The notes beneath the pieces were generated by a model. The model was given only the letters and a program-made list of their open reading frames with translations, was not told the origin of the DNA and ran no database searches. Both the position numbers and the translations under genes were made by a program. Of a DNA stretch of 64,000 bases, positions 1-12,602 are shown piece by piece (positions within the stretch are counted from its first letter, which is position 1; each line of letters starts with the position of its first letter). This DNA is from Pachypanchax playfairii (taxonomy: Eukaryota > Chordata > Actinopteri > Cyprinodontiformes > Aplocheilidae): assembly GCA_006937955.1 (NCBI GenBank), contig SSNP01000020.1, forward strand, positions 3,291,846 through 3,355,845, in the 5' to 3' direction.

Positions 1-1382
1 TTTTGCAGTATTTGTTTAGTCATACTGTTGCTGAAATCCAGTCAAGCCTTAATTTTTTAGCAGATTTTTTACCTGTTTGTAACGCACTAAACTGTGTTTA
101 ACTTTTAGAATATGATTTAAAAATCTTGATCAAGAAAAGAAGTTCAAAAGGAACAAAATCAAAACATTTAGTAGGTGAATTCCTTCACCAAACGTGGGAA
201 CAGAAATTGTAGCACATTTTACCTAAAAAAGAATCATCTTTTGTAACTGGCTAATAAGAAATAGTGCTGCACTTGGGGCTGCAAGAGTGGGTACAGCACA
301 TCTTTTATTTACAGAAACACATTTATTTATTAACACTCTCAGGGAGGATCTGAAATAAGTCAGTCAAGCAATAATAAAGTTTTTAAATAAAGAAACTTCG
401 GATCTTCTACAAGCTGTGGGATACACTGTGATGTCACCTGTTCCTGTGTGTTGTAGCCTTCATGCTAAAAAAACACAACTACTAGTTAAAAGAAAAGGAT
501 TTAATTTGTTTGTTTTAGGGGGTCCGAACCTTTTAATCTGTTAAAATCATACTTTAAATGTTAAAATGGGACAAAATATTTAAAGTATCTTCTTCCATTT
601 CTGAGCCTACAACATTTCGTTTAGGCGGAAAATGGTGTAAACGTGTGCATTAGCATGTTATCTGTGATTATTTGTGAACTAACAGATTATGTGTCAATGT
701 TTTCAGCCCTTATGTGAGCAACCATCTTCAATGTTGGTACTCCAGCTACTATTTCAGGTTCGGACTCATGATTGGAATTCTAACCTGAGTGACTGCTCGT
801 CTTCATCAATGTTAAACAGAAGACATTGTAGTCCTTCTTCATCAAACTACAGCTGTAAGGTTTTCAGACAACGTGGAAACACAGGGTGTTTGACTATTTG
901 TTTAATTCAAACTGGTTGAATAAATAACTGGGAGTGATGGTCTGTGTAAGACCTGTGATTAACTCCTGACCTGGTCTGGGTCTATAATACTTCTCCTCTT
1001 TGAAATCAGCCCCCCATGGATGAATAATAGATAGTTAATGTGAACCTGAGAAGAGCTAGGATCCCATGAGTGGAGTTCTGATCTGGAACGCTGAACTAGT
1101 GGGTAAACCAGCTGCTGGTCTGGTTGCAGCAGCCAGTTAATGGATGGATGTGGGTCCTGATCCTGGATCAGTTGAATCCCTGTATGTTGTGTTTATGGTT
1201 GGTCACAGCCTTTAATTCGGCGTATACACAGTCACATACAGAGATTTCCCAACTTTGTGGCTGAGTTCTAGAAACTGTTCTGGACTTCAAAGTGGTTTTT
1301 ATTGTTCTGCAGTTGATATTTTCTGTCTTTAAAACTGGTTATTTTTATTTAGAACACAGATTTTATGATGAAACCTCAACCT

Positions 1383-1915
1383 TTAGGCTACATTCAGACT
1401 GCAGGCTGAAGGGACCCAAATCAGATGTTTTTGCCTCTATGTGACCTGTATCTGATTTTTTTCTGACAGTCTGAATGATACAGATCAGATTTATTTCAAA
1501 TGCCACCCAGGCCACTTCAGCATGTGGTCCTAAATCTGATAAGTATCTGATCTTTTGGCATGTGACCTCAGTCTGAACCGCCAGGTCGCTTCCATCTGAC
1601 CTGTACGTCATCAATACGCAATATACGTGACTATTCTGCGTCGAGGAGGCGGAAGCGAAAAGAAAACAACAATAATGGCGGACGACACAGCGAACAGTCA
1701 GCGGTGAGAAACCGAGGTGTCTGAGTTCATTAATATTTGGGGAGACAGCTCTGTTCAGACCAAACTTGAGGGGTGTTATTGGAACCGTGCGTTTTTTAAA
1801 AATATTTCCAAAGAAATGGCAGAGCGCGGGTTTAAACAAACCTGGCTTCAATGCCAAAAATAAAAAGTATCTGAGCTAAATATGTGTGTGGTGTCACTGT
1901 TCCCTCTACTGCGCA
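1383..1915 (+). mobile_element. DNA transposon fragment with a Myb/SANT-like ORF remnant
   Basis: The left part (about 1383-1660) has repeated CAGTCTGAA and ATCTGAT words spaced like a known class of fish DNA-transposon ends. It leads into a coding remnant, about 1677-1870, that reads on the plus strand EVSEFINIWGDSSVQ...KISKEMAERGF...TWLQC-like with a stop near its start. That pattern is the Myb/SANT-like DNA-binding domain common in Harbinger-type accessory proteins. The remnant ends near a CATC microsatellite. Family assignment is by memory of the motif. Confidence 0.6.
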
Positions 1916-1952
1916 TGCGTGACACATTCAAGACGAAAATTGAACAGGTTTT

Positions 1953-2057
1953 CCATCCATCCATCCATCCATCCATCCATCCATCCATCCATCCATCCAT
2001 CCATCCATCCATCCATCCATCCATCCATCCATCCATCCATCCATCCATCCATCCATC
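1953..2057. repeat. (CATC)n microsatellite
   Basis: About 26 uninterrupted copies of the tetranucleotide. The apparent HPSI/MDGW proteins here are translation artefacts of the repeat. Confidence 0.98.
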
Positions 2058-5000
2058 GTCTTACCAGAACACAGGCTTGTACCTCAATCCCCCTGCCCCC
2101 CGACGATGTGCTCCCCCAAGGCCGTAGACACCAGCTCGGGCTCCGGGACACGGGTGTTGTGCTGTAGCTGCAAGGCCGAGCAGATTTCAGGTCATGTTCC
2201 TGTGCAACACACTCAGCAGGCAAAGAAAGTTTGGAACCAGATTTTCAATCTGTTCACGCACAAACCCGGGATTTTTGTAAAAACGTGGCCTCTGAAGGAT
2301 TTAAGAGATTCTGAAGTTTCTTCCTGAACATGATCCGGCTATATTTAGCAGGGGAGCTGTAGATTGTCTGCTTTTGACCTTGAGAAAGACTCTGTTCTTT
2401 TTTAAATCCGTATTAGGTGCATTTTTTGGGCCTGTTAAGATGGACCAGAGTAAAGTTTCCTACTGCATCAACCCCTTTTTAACAGTGTAGCAGGTGTCCA
2501 CCTGAAGGGTAAAGCACCTCGTCTGCAAGGACAGAAGCATCATTTTGGAAGCTTTGTGTGAAAATATCAGCCTTTAGTAGAAACTGAATCCGAGAAGGAA
2601 AAGCGACAATGTGGATTAAAGGAATCTGGGCTGCAGAAATCTTCTCTGTGCACAGAGACTCAGCAGATAACCAAGATTAGTTTGACGGTTTGGAATGTGT
2701 TCCACCTTCGGGGGTTTTATTAACACACAGAAGAGCGGTAGTCATGTTCTGTGCTACCTAAGAGGAAAATGTCATGTTTGTTGGTGAAACAGGATCTGGA
2801 GATTTTAGGGAACATTGTTGCAGCAAACACAAGCTGAATGAGCAAACGCACTTGTACCGAACTCGCTGCTGCTCCACTGACTCACTGCTGCGCAAAGTCT
2901 AAATTCATGATGGAATCTCAGAAAATGTAAGAGATTTCCAACCACTGTCTGGTCATATGTGGGAAGAAGTGGGTCATTAGTCACAAGACTATCACATGAA
3001 AATGATTTTTTGTTTAAAGCAGATGTTACCAGAGGCTTCTGTTTCCAGCCAGAGAGCGAAATCTGATGTGGAAAACAGAGTCAAGCTTTAGTACAGCTGT
3101 TTCTAACATCCAGCCTGGTGTCGGATTTCCTCTCATCAAAAATTTACACCATTTTGCTTGTGATTCTCTGATATGTATATGAACTCAGCAGAGCTGCAGC
3201 TAACAGTTGTTTTGAACATGATTAAACACATCAGTTTGTTCACCTGGGCGCTGAAGCTTCGAACCAGCAAATCTAAACATACTTAACGACATCACATCTA
3301 ATGCAAACAAGGAAGAATGGGCTGAGTGTCTTTAACAAAAGTCCAGATGACACGCCCCCCCAGACATTTCCTTATGCTTCCTGGAAGTTAAATTGAAAAG
3401 AGTTCAGACGCCTGTGTCGACTCTATTCTGAGAGGAAATTTGTCTAGTGTTTTGGAACACCCCTCATCGTTTATGGCCAAGTCATTTGTACCTCACAAAC
3501 TCATTCTGCTGCTTTGTTTCAGCGTTCTACAACCACAATTCTAAAAAAAATGGCATGTTGTGTAAAACATAGATGAAACCAGATTGCAGAGATTTAAATG
3601 GTTCCTATTTTATTAGAACATCAACAACATACCAGATGTTGAAACTGAGATATTTTTAACATTTTGAGAAAATATTCTCAATGCTTGCATTCTTTTTATA
3701 TTCACATTTATATTTTACATTTATTTAGGTTTTTAATAATCATTTTTAATTTTTTTGCAGATTAAACTGATTAATATTTATTATCAATGTGTTAACGGCT
3801 GTTTAGCAGGTCAAAGTTAGCTCTTATAAGCCTTCTGTCTCTCATAGGAAACGCATTTCAGATTCTCCCACTCCTGTCTGCGATGTACTAAAATACACTC
3901 TTGCTTGTGTTTCATAACATGCTTGAAACTGGGCCATTTTCACAGCTAACAATGAAGGGATTAGAAGGAAAACATGCTGCCAGAAACCCACACGGCACTA
4001 AAAAACAACTCAAAGAAACTAAAGTAGTAAAGAAAGGATGTTTTCATTTTATCTGCTGTAATACAGGTTCAAAACGGTGTCAAATAAAGTTGTTTATATG
4101 TATAAAACCTGAGCTTGAATTCAAAATGAAAAAACAAAACATTTTGTATTGATTGAATTGAATTATCAGAATAGATTATAGTTTATTTAGCATTTTATTT
4201 AATTGTTATGTCAAATTAAAAGATGGCAGGAACAGTTTTCATGCTAGCTGGCACTGTAGCGACATGTCGAACTGCGTTAACAATGCTAATGTTTTAGCAT
4301 TAATTAGTCATTAGCTTATTAGCATTTAAAAAATTTTTCTGCCATTAAAGATTTGATTTGAAGGGTAAATTAGTAAAACTAAACCTCTTGAATTAACATG
4401 GATTTGTACTCATTAGTAGTGTGTTTCTAAAAACTTTTTAACCAGCAAATTCTTGCTAATGGTTCCTTACTAGCTTGTGTTAGCTTTTTAGCTACTAGCT
4501 ATGTTAGCTATTTTCATTTACCAAACAGCCATGTAATTAAAGTTTGTGAAAAATGACAGATTTCCACAAAAAAGGGTTATTTTTTTACATTGTCATTTTT
4601 TTTAATAAACAAGATTTAGTTGAATTTATTTAAAATTTAAACCGATTTTGAAGTTTCTGTCCAACAACTATAAATCTGGAGCCACGATCAAAGCTGAACT
4701 TCTGCTTTCAGTATTTTATCAGTGCACATTGAAAGTGTTAGAAGTATCAGAGAAAGAAATGAGGAAATAAAAGAAAAAGCTTTTAAAACAACTACTTTTT
4801 AAATAATTTCAGATGAGGATTTTTTTTACCACCAACTGTTTCAGTGAAATAAAAAAGTGAAAATTTCCTGAATGGAAAAAGTATTTTTTAATAAGGTTTC
4901 ATATCTTTTTAGCAACCATAGCACACCAACCTTTAGTGCAGTTATAACAGTCATTAATTTGTACTCAGCAGTTGTTTTATTACATAAGATCTAGTTTTAT

Positions 5001-8000
5001 TTTTGTTGCTTTCAGTCAATCTTTATGAAAAACCCCCATAAAAACAAAAACAGTCTAAAATGTGAATTTAAAATTCAATTTTAAATACATTTTATCATTT
5101 AGCTATGATCGTTTTTTATTATTATGACAGAAATGTTTGTTTCTGGTGATTTAACCTAAAAATATGTGTAAACAGACACATATGTGCTTTAATTTGAAGT
5201 TGTAAACATACTTTAATAATCAAAGTGTTTTAAATGGGATTTAACTGTAAAGTGGCCACGTTCTCACACAGACTGGATGTGGGTGATTGTATGACTCCGT
5301 GTGTGTCCAGCTGGATGGGTCTGGTATTAGGTTACAGAAGGCATTGAGTAGTTTCTGCTCTCTGTCTAAGATGAATCAGGAGGGAGGGGGAGAAAATGGT
5401 GATGATAAAAGGAATGGAGCGGATGAGAAAAGAGGAAATGACCCAACATTAGGTTTAAAGATGGAGGAAGAACAGAGGGAAGAGTGAGTGAGAGAAAAGA
5501 CAGAAGATATTGCAGTAGAAGAGATGTAATCAAAGAGCAAACAATATAACCAGAATTGCTGCTGTGTCACGGTAAAAAAAAAAGATTCTCAAAGGGAAAC
5601 AATCTGAGCGAATCATCCCAAATCTCACGTTTGTGGGTGTTTACTTGTTATTATTCAGCTGGAATCCACGTAAACAAAGAAAATCAATTCTCGGACACGC
5701 AGAAACGATGTGCTTCAAATTGCTTTTGGGAAATTGTTTTATATGTGGCGAGATATGAAAAGCAGAATAACATCAGTGAAAAAAAAACTGGTGTCCATTT
5801 TAAATCCCATTTAAAAATCCTGCTCTGCTTTCAGGAATGAAGAATATAAGATTTTTTTTACGTTTTCATCACTTTTTTCTTATTTAGAAGCAGCAGCAGT
5901 GCAGAAAGACGCTGATGGGATGTTGAGAGCATCTCCAGCTGGGAGAGCCTCCTTCCATCTTTGTTTACTGTTTCCAGATTCTGTTTCCAGATTAAAAACA
6001 TGTTGTTTTCAGAGGAAATCGACAGCTCCCCACAGCTGAAATCAGTTGGATTGAATTAGAACATACCTAATGGGAATTGATTAGATTGAATTGTATATAA
6101 TAAGATTTAAAACTTTTTTTTAGTTGGAATTGGATTAAACAGGACTAGATTAAAAAAGAACTGAAATGAATTGGATTAAACATATTTATAAATTGAACTG
6201 TAAAATAAATAGATCTAAACAGAATATAAATAGATTGAATTGTAACGTATTAAACGTGAATCAATTGGAATACTTTAGAATACTTAAGTTTGGTTTGAAT
6301 CCGGATCTAACTGGACTGAACTGAATAAAAGTCGGACCGCATAGACATGAATTGGATTAAACTGAATGTAACAGGAATTGAATGGAATCTGTTGATGTTT
6401 CTCCCTCATCATTCTGAGATGTTTGGTATTTTGGAACTGATGGTGTAGCTACTTCACACCAGACTAACAGACAGTTAATCCTGCTGTATTTTATTACATA
6501 GTCAGAAATATTTGTGTTTTATCCAGTTTGATTCACTAGTTATAATATTATTACATGTATTCAAATTGAAACGTTTATTTTATTATCCTCATTATTGTGA
6601 AATGCTAATGCTAACATGTTTAGCATCAGATCTTTGTAGCTAACAACAAAAGCTGTTTTCTTAAGCTGTTTTTTCGGACATCACACATTTTTACTGTTAC
6701 ATACATGTATATTTATACATTTAGGGAAAACTAAAGAGAAACCTTGTCTCAGGTGATTAATCCTTTCAGGTGTGCTACATTTACAAATATACAAGGAGAC
6801 ATGATGAAGTAAAATAAGAAGAACCAGGTTTAAACAAACACACAGAGAAGAAACACGATAAAACCAAACATAAACACACGTAAAGGGCGTTTGAAAGGTC
6901 ACTGAACATGTACTGACTTTATTTTAAGGATGATAAACTAAACTAACAGATTACCTGGTAATAAAAAACATCTAAAGTTTCAACAGGTGGAAATCAGATC
7001 ATTTAAGAAAAGTATTAAAAACTTGATGGCTATAGATTTGAAACATCTAGCTGGTTTCTGCTCGTTAAACCTGATTATTGACTAATAGCAATTAAAAAAT
7101 AAAAGTTTTACTCGTCTCTTAATCTCCTGATGAGACATGTCACCGTCGGGCTTCATCACAGAGAACCAGGCAGTTCCTCGTTTATCACTGACTGAATTAC
7201 CTGATATTTAAAACACACTGTTGTTTGTATTTTATTAGTAATCTAATCCATCAGAAACAGCAGCGCTAATAATCCAGTCTTGCTACATCAAACTCAGACT
7301 TCATCAAACTATTTCATCAGAAACTAAATTTGACTAAATTTAAATGTCAAATTGAGCGATTAGCAGATGGGATGAGGGTGGATGAAGTTGTGGTTCTGGA
7401 AGAACGTTAGAGCTCAGAATGTTTGTCAACCTGTTTGTAATCGCGCGTCTGAGCTGGATGATGTTGTGGACGTTACTCGTGTTATTGGGGGATTAGATTA
7501 TTTAAAGATGAGTTTAAGTGCGTCACTTAAACCCCTTAAGGTGATATTTTTACTGCCCTGACTTCCACGCTGCTTATTTTATCACCCTTAATAGCTGCTG
7601 TTCCTTTTATACTATTTTGAGCATGTTTTGCTCCTCTTTATCCCGCTCGATCCCCTTTTCCTTGTCTTTCCCTTTGCGTCACTCTATCTGTGAGAGCTCG
7701 GTGACAGAGGTGCAGAGGCGGTTTGGATGAAACAGAAGCTGTCCTCCTTTCTTTCACACACTCAGCCCCAAACAGAATAACTGTTATTTAAAGAATAGAG
7801 CTGCTCATTTAACAAAAAAAAGGCCTGAGAGAGATGGATGGGTGGAGAGGAGGAGGAGGGGAATGACGGAGGGAGAGAAGTAAGGGAGGTACACAGTGAT
7901 GAGAGGATGAGAGAGGAGGAGGAGGAAAGGAATGATGTCATCCTTTAACCCTCTACCACTCCCCTCTCCCAGATCCTTCCTCTCTGAGTCTCTCCAGCAG

Positions 8001-8023
8001 AACTAAATTTAGATTTATGCAGC

Positions 8024-8027
<4 letters not shown>

Positions 8028-8067
<40 letters not shown>
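8028..8067. repeat. (GT)n microsatellite
   Basis: About 20 GT units in noncoding DNA. Confidence 0.97.
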
Positions 8068-8068
<1 letters not shown>

Positions 8069-10539
8069 AATACCATTGCAGTGTGTTGGTACTGCTTATA
8101 CTTATATAGTGCAGCTTTTTTCTTTTTTTCTACCACTTCTTCATGACTGTAGATTCTAAAATCTCCCCAGGCAGCGATGTGGAACCACAGTTTGGATATA
8201 ATGTCACAAAACCACCTGGTTTTATCTGACTGTAGGTTCGAGCACAGATTTAATGTTCCGTCTCTCCCAGTCTACCTTCTTAGTTTGTATGCAGGGATGA
8301 ATCAGATCTTTAGAAACTTGGTTCTGATTACAGTAGGCCTGCAGTAGGCGTGTCTCTGAAAATCAGTTTGAACAAACAGCTTAGTTCGGATTGAAACGGT
8401 GAGTCTGAGTGGGGCCAAAACCAGCAGCTCACTTCCGTCGTAGAAGAACTCTAAATGTTCTGTGGAAGTGCTAACAGCGGCACTTCCTGTGCTGCCTGGA
8501 GCACTTCCTGTATAGGAGCTCAAGATCTCACGCGTAAGACAGTGTTTTAACATGTCTGCCCGAAGGCCAGCAGATAAACATTTATTACATTAAAACATTT
8601 AATTTGGATTTTTAAAACTTCACGTTTGTGATCTGTCGGGATCAAAGTTATTTTAGTGACATTTTTGGCAGCTTTAAGTAAAATTATACAACAGTTAAAT
8701 GTTTTTCATGAAAAGATTTTTGGAATTTGTCATTCTGACTTTTTAGAAAAATAATAATTAGCCAATAATATTAAATGTTAATGTACATTTCTCCTCAGTG
8801 GGGATTCCAGATCAGGACAAATAGAAACCAGTAAACTGTTTTTTTTTTTTTGTTAATTTCAGCTGAAGAGGATCAAGAAGAAAACTGATTTTAGCTCTAA
8901 TGGGCTGAAATGAAAGTTATTGTTTATGTGAAGTGGAGGAAGAAGGTGTACAACCTTATTGAACCACTCCTTCATAATTACATGTTAGTAACTTTGTTAC
9001 TTTGACACTAGGAATAAAATATGACCCCGGTCTGAGCTGATGGCGGGTCACAAAACATAATAATGATGGACTGATTGTGATTGGTTAAGAGTGTTTGAAC
9101 CTGTCATCTCTCGTCTTTAGCTCCTTTCATGTTCTTTCCCACATTCTGTCACATGACCCTCAAATCTCTTACCCCCTTTCCCCCCCACCTCTCATCACAG
9201 CACAGTTTTTTTATCGTCTTTTCACTTCACGGTGGTTTTTTTAGTCCCAGCACGGCACGTCGTCATGCAATTACTCTCCATTAAAAAAGGATTTGATTTC
9301 ACCTTCACTGGTCTGCAGAGCGAGAGCAGAAATAAAGGAGGAAGGAGAACAACGAGGAAAAGGTGAAGGTTTTTTTGGGGGGGAAATCAGAAATGGATGA
9401 CAGGTTGATGTAGAAGGGAAAGTAAAGCTGAAACACGTTCAAAGCAACCTAAATCTGTGAAAATGAAGTTAAACTCTTATCATTTATTTATTGTTGTGCT
9501 TCTTCGCAGTTCATTAGAAGTGAGTGTGAACTTTGTTGTCACACTTGTGCCCAGTCACAGAGAAATGGCTGCATTTCAGGAACAAACTGGCCTTTCGGCA
9601 CATCGCAGCAGTTCTTCAAGCTTCAACTCTGAATATGAACTAAAACAACAAAAGGCTTTGTGGTTACAGTCGAGGTTGATCAGAAACAAGCAGCAGGAGA
9701 ATCTAAAGTCAATCAGGAAACAGAACTAATAAATATAAATGTTGAATAAAGGATCAGCATTTCAAGCAAAGAGCAGCACGGGTCTGTTCTGGTGCTACTC
9801 TGTGCCAACAGCAGCAGATGGTTGAGGTGCTCCTACCAGAGATGAGGGGGTCTGGGCCCTGAGCAGCTCCAGGCAGCCCCTTCTATCACCTGGAGGTTAA
9901 GAAGGGTTAAATTTAATCCACTCCCACTGTGTTAGTCTGATTGTCTGAAGCTCAGATCATCCCTCATGACTGCACAGTTGGTACAGACAGCGACTGGTGA
10001 GCTCAGATAGACAAGGATAATCTGGTTAACAAGCATATTTGATATTAATGGGACGTCTCGGTGAGGTTATTCTGGGGAGCAAGACCAGGTTCATGAACTT
10101 CAAGCTGAGGGGAATATCGAGCTGGTTGTAATCTGCAACTTTGCTGCTACTAAAGTTTTTAATTTGAATCAATCTGAATCCAAATTGAGGGAAGAACTTT
10201 TGAAAGCAGTTGTAGAAATATTTTTCGTTTTTAAAGAAGGTTCTTCTTGCAGACAGAACCAAAAAGGGTTTATTTATTGTAGCATATTGGACAATAAGAC
10301 TGTCATTACTTTTTATCCTCTATTAACTTATTCTTTCTCTTATTCAAGAATAAAAACTAATTAGGCATCAAGTAAAACTCTAAATATCAAACACTATCAA
10401 TGAAATTATACCTCAACACAACTGAATAGGCTAACTAACCAAAAGCTAGTTTTAGCATTAGTTAATTCAAACACAGCTGTAAACTGATTTTCATCTCAAA
10501 CAGAAGGCTGATGAGTTGTTTCTGTAGCCCATTTAGGCT

Positions 10540-10690
10540 AGTGGTATCGGCTGGTCGTACAGGCCCACGATCATGTATGTCTTAGTTGTTCAGTGGTTTA
10601 ATTACCTCCTCAGGTTGTTCTCAACGTCTGTACAAGCCTGTTAATCACACATTCATTCAGATCAGGTGTGTAGGAGCAAGAAGTCGAGTA
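10540..10690. repeat. Degraded copy of the palindromic miniature element
   Basis: The core words TTTAATTACCTCCTCA, CTGTTAAT and CAGATCAGGTGTG match the inner part of the elements at 13072 and 62788, but the ends are eroded. Confidence 0.4.
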
Positions 10691-10800
10691 CGTTAGCATC
10701 TACGAAGCTAATGTTAGCTAGACATCACTTTCTGCATAAGAGAAAATGGTTAATTGTTAATTTAATGTTTAAATGACAAAAAAGGCAGGTTAGTTAAAAT

Positions 10801-11330
10801 TAGCATCCGTCCGTCCGTCTTCTTCCGCTTATCCGGGGTCGGGTCGCGGGGGCAGCTGTCTAAGCAGGGCAGCCCAGACTTCCCTCTCCCCGGCCACAAC
10901 CGCCAGCTCATCCGGGGGGATCCCAAGGCGTTCCCAGGCCAGCCGGGAGACGTAGTCCCTCCAGCGTGTCCTGGGTCTTCCCTGGGGCCTCCGTCCCGTG
11001 GGACGTGCCCGGAACACCTCACCTGGGAGGCGTCCAGGAGGCATTCTGACCAGATGCCCGAGCCACCTCATCTGGCTCCTCTCGATGCGGAGGAGCAGCG
11101 GTTCTACTTTGAGCCCCTCCCGGATGACCGAGCTTCTCACCCTATCTCTAAGGGAGAGCCCGGCCACCCTGCGAAGAAAACTCATTTCGGCCGCTTGTAC
11201 CCGCGATCTCATTCTTTCGGTCACTACCCAGAGCTCGTGACCATAGGTGAGGGTAGGAACGTAGATCGACCGGTAAATCGAGAGCTTCGCCTTCTGGCTC
11301 AGCTCCTTCTTCACCACGACAGAATTAGCA
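10801..11330 (-). mobile_element. 5'-truncated non-LTR retrotransposon (RTE/Rex3-like), end of the reverse transcriptase ORF
   Basis: A minus-strand ORF of 162 residues (11317-10829) has the C-terminal reverse-transcriptase pattern of fish RTE-like LINEs: YVPTLTYGHELWV, ERSQMRWLGHLVRM, GRPRTRWRDY and a proline/arginine end LPPRPDPG. The 3' end (low coordinates) carries short GACG-type tandem repeats, typical of RTE tails. GC content is much higher than the surroundings, so the insertion is fairly young. It is truncated at its 5' end, lacking the endonuclease and polymerase core. Confidence 0.85.
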
Positions 11331-12602
11331 TATACAAGCTAAACCAAATATGCTAATATATTGTGCCATTTGTTTTTTTTTTCTCTTTTGTAATAATAGC
11401 AGGTTATAATAAGTACTAACCACTGATTGATTGTTTTTAATTAAATAGTGTACGAGTTGTGCAGGGAGTTTTCTGTATGTCTGCTTGCTTTGTGATGCCT
11501 CTCTGTGCGTTCAGTCTCAGCTCTGTTGTGTTATTCTAATGCAGCTTTGAGTAGAAACACTTGGGGGTCTTCAGAGAACTGATCTTTTATTCTTTAGGCT
11601 TTAGTGTTACTCTTCATTCAAGTAGCCAAAGCTCTGACTCTGTAATAGCCTCCTTGTTCAGGCTGTTTTTCCTCTAAAATCTTTGTTCATATCTTTTGAT
11701 CTAATAACTTTCCTTCAGGCTTTTATAATCTTGGTTAATAAACTTCTTGTCAAGCTCTTAGACTCGAGTGTTTATGATTCTGCAGTAGCTTACACGAGGT
11801 TACCAGTTCCCATCGTGACATTAGTGATTAAATCTGTTATACTAGCTCTGTATTAGTCTCTTAATAAGAGTTTAATCTGGCCTCATCTGGTCATAAAAGG
11901 ATTATTAACTTTACATTTTAACATACCTCTGTCATTGTGGGTGTTTGTTATTCTTCAATCTGAACCCCAGCTCTTACATAAGACTCTTGATTGCTATCTT
12001 TAGCTGTTTAATTATCAGTCATCTAGTTACTCAGATGAAGAACAGCTCATTCCCGTTTGGCTGCTGTCATTTCCTGTAACTCTGATTCGCTTTGTGTATT
12101 TATTTATTTATTTGATTTGATGTGTTTCTTCACAAACTGAGCTGCTAACTTTCACACCCCCCAGTACCCTGGAATCCATTCAGAACCCACCGCATGTGAT
12201 AAGCAATCTGTGGATGTCAACTGTTTTCCGTCTGTGTGAAAAAGGGGGTTTTTGATTGTTTTTAATGTGATGACAGGCAGCAGGTCTTTGGCGTGTGTGT
12301 GACAGATGTTAGGACTGAAATCCAGCTCAGCAATCTGGAGGAAGGTGTGTGTTTGTGCATGAATGCTAACGCTCATCTGTGTGGGTTTGTACAAATGTGT
12401 TTGTCTTTCTTTATTACCCCGGAGAAAAGATCTAACCTGTACGATACGTGTTTTTTTTTTTCTCACGCTCCTACGTTTTCAGATGGTTTACTTTCAAAGC
12501 TTCTTCCAGAGATGGATTTATTCGGCCTTGATCGCCTGTTTATTGTGTTTGAACTCGTCTTCCTGTTCCACTCTGTCTCCCTCCTACCTATCCTCTGTGC
12601 AG

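Larger units (their letters stand above)
1..12602. other. Mostly noncoding DNA upstream of, or in the first intron of, ppp2r5b
   Basis: No convincing exon. The missing N-terminal ppp2r5b exon (expected basic RRALRRARP-like and SSSQFRYQ-like blocks) was looked for by eye and not found, so it probably lies left of the window. Apart from the repeats listed separately, the sequence is AT-rich and unremarkable. A purine-rich stretch (GAGAGAGGAGGAGG types) is at 7805-7930. Confidence 0.6.

Noticed and set aside
1848..2223. Frames rich in MDGW or HPSI repeats
   Set aside because: Pure translations of the CATC microsatellite; open in several frames on both strands.
9457..9729. 90-codon frame with a hydrophobic start
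   Set aside because: No splice context, no family match, and composition like the surrounding intron.
12293..12602. Upstream extension of the first ppp2r5b exon frame
   Set aside because: A CTGTGCAG acceptor at 12602 and loss of family similarity before APVAEL show it is intron read-through.
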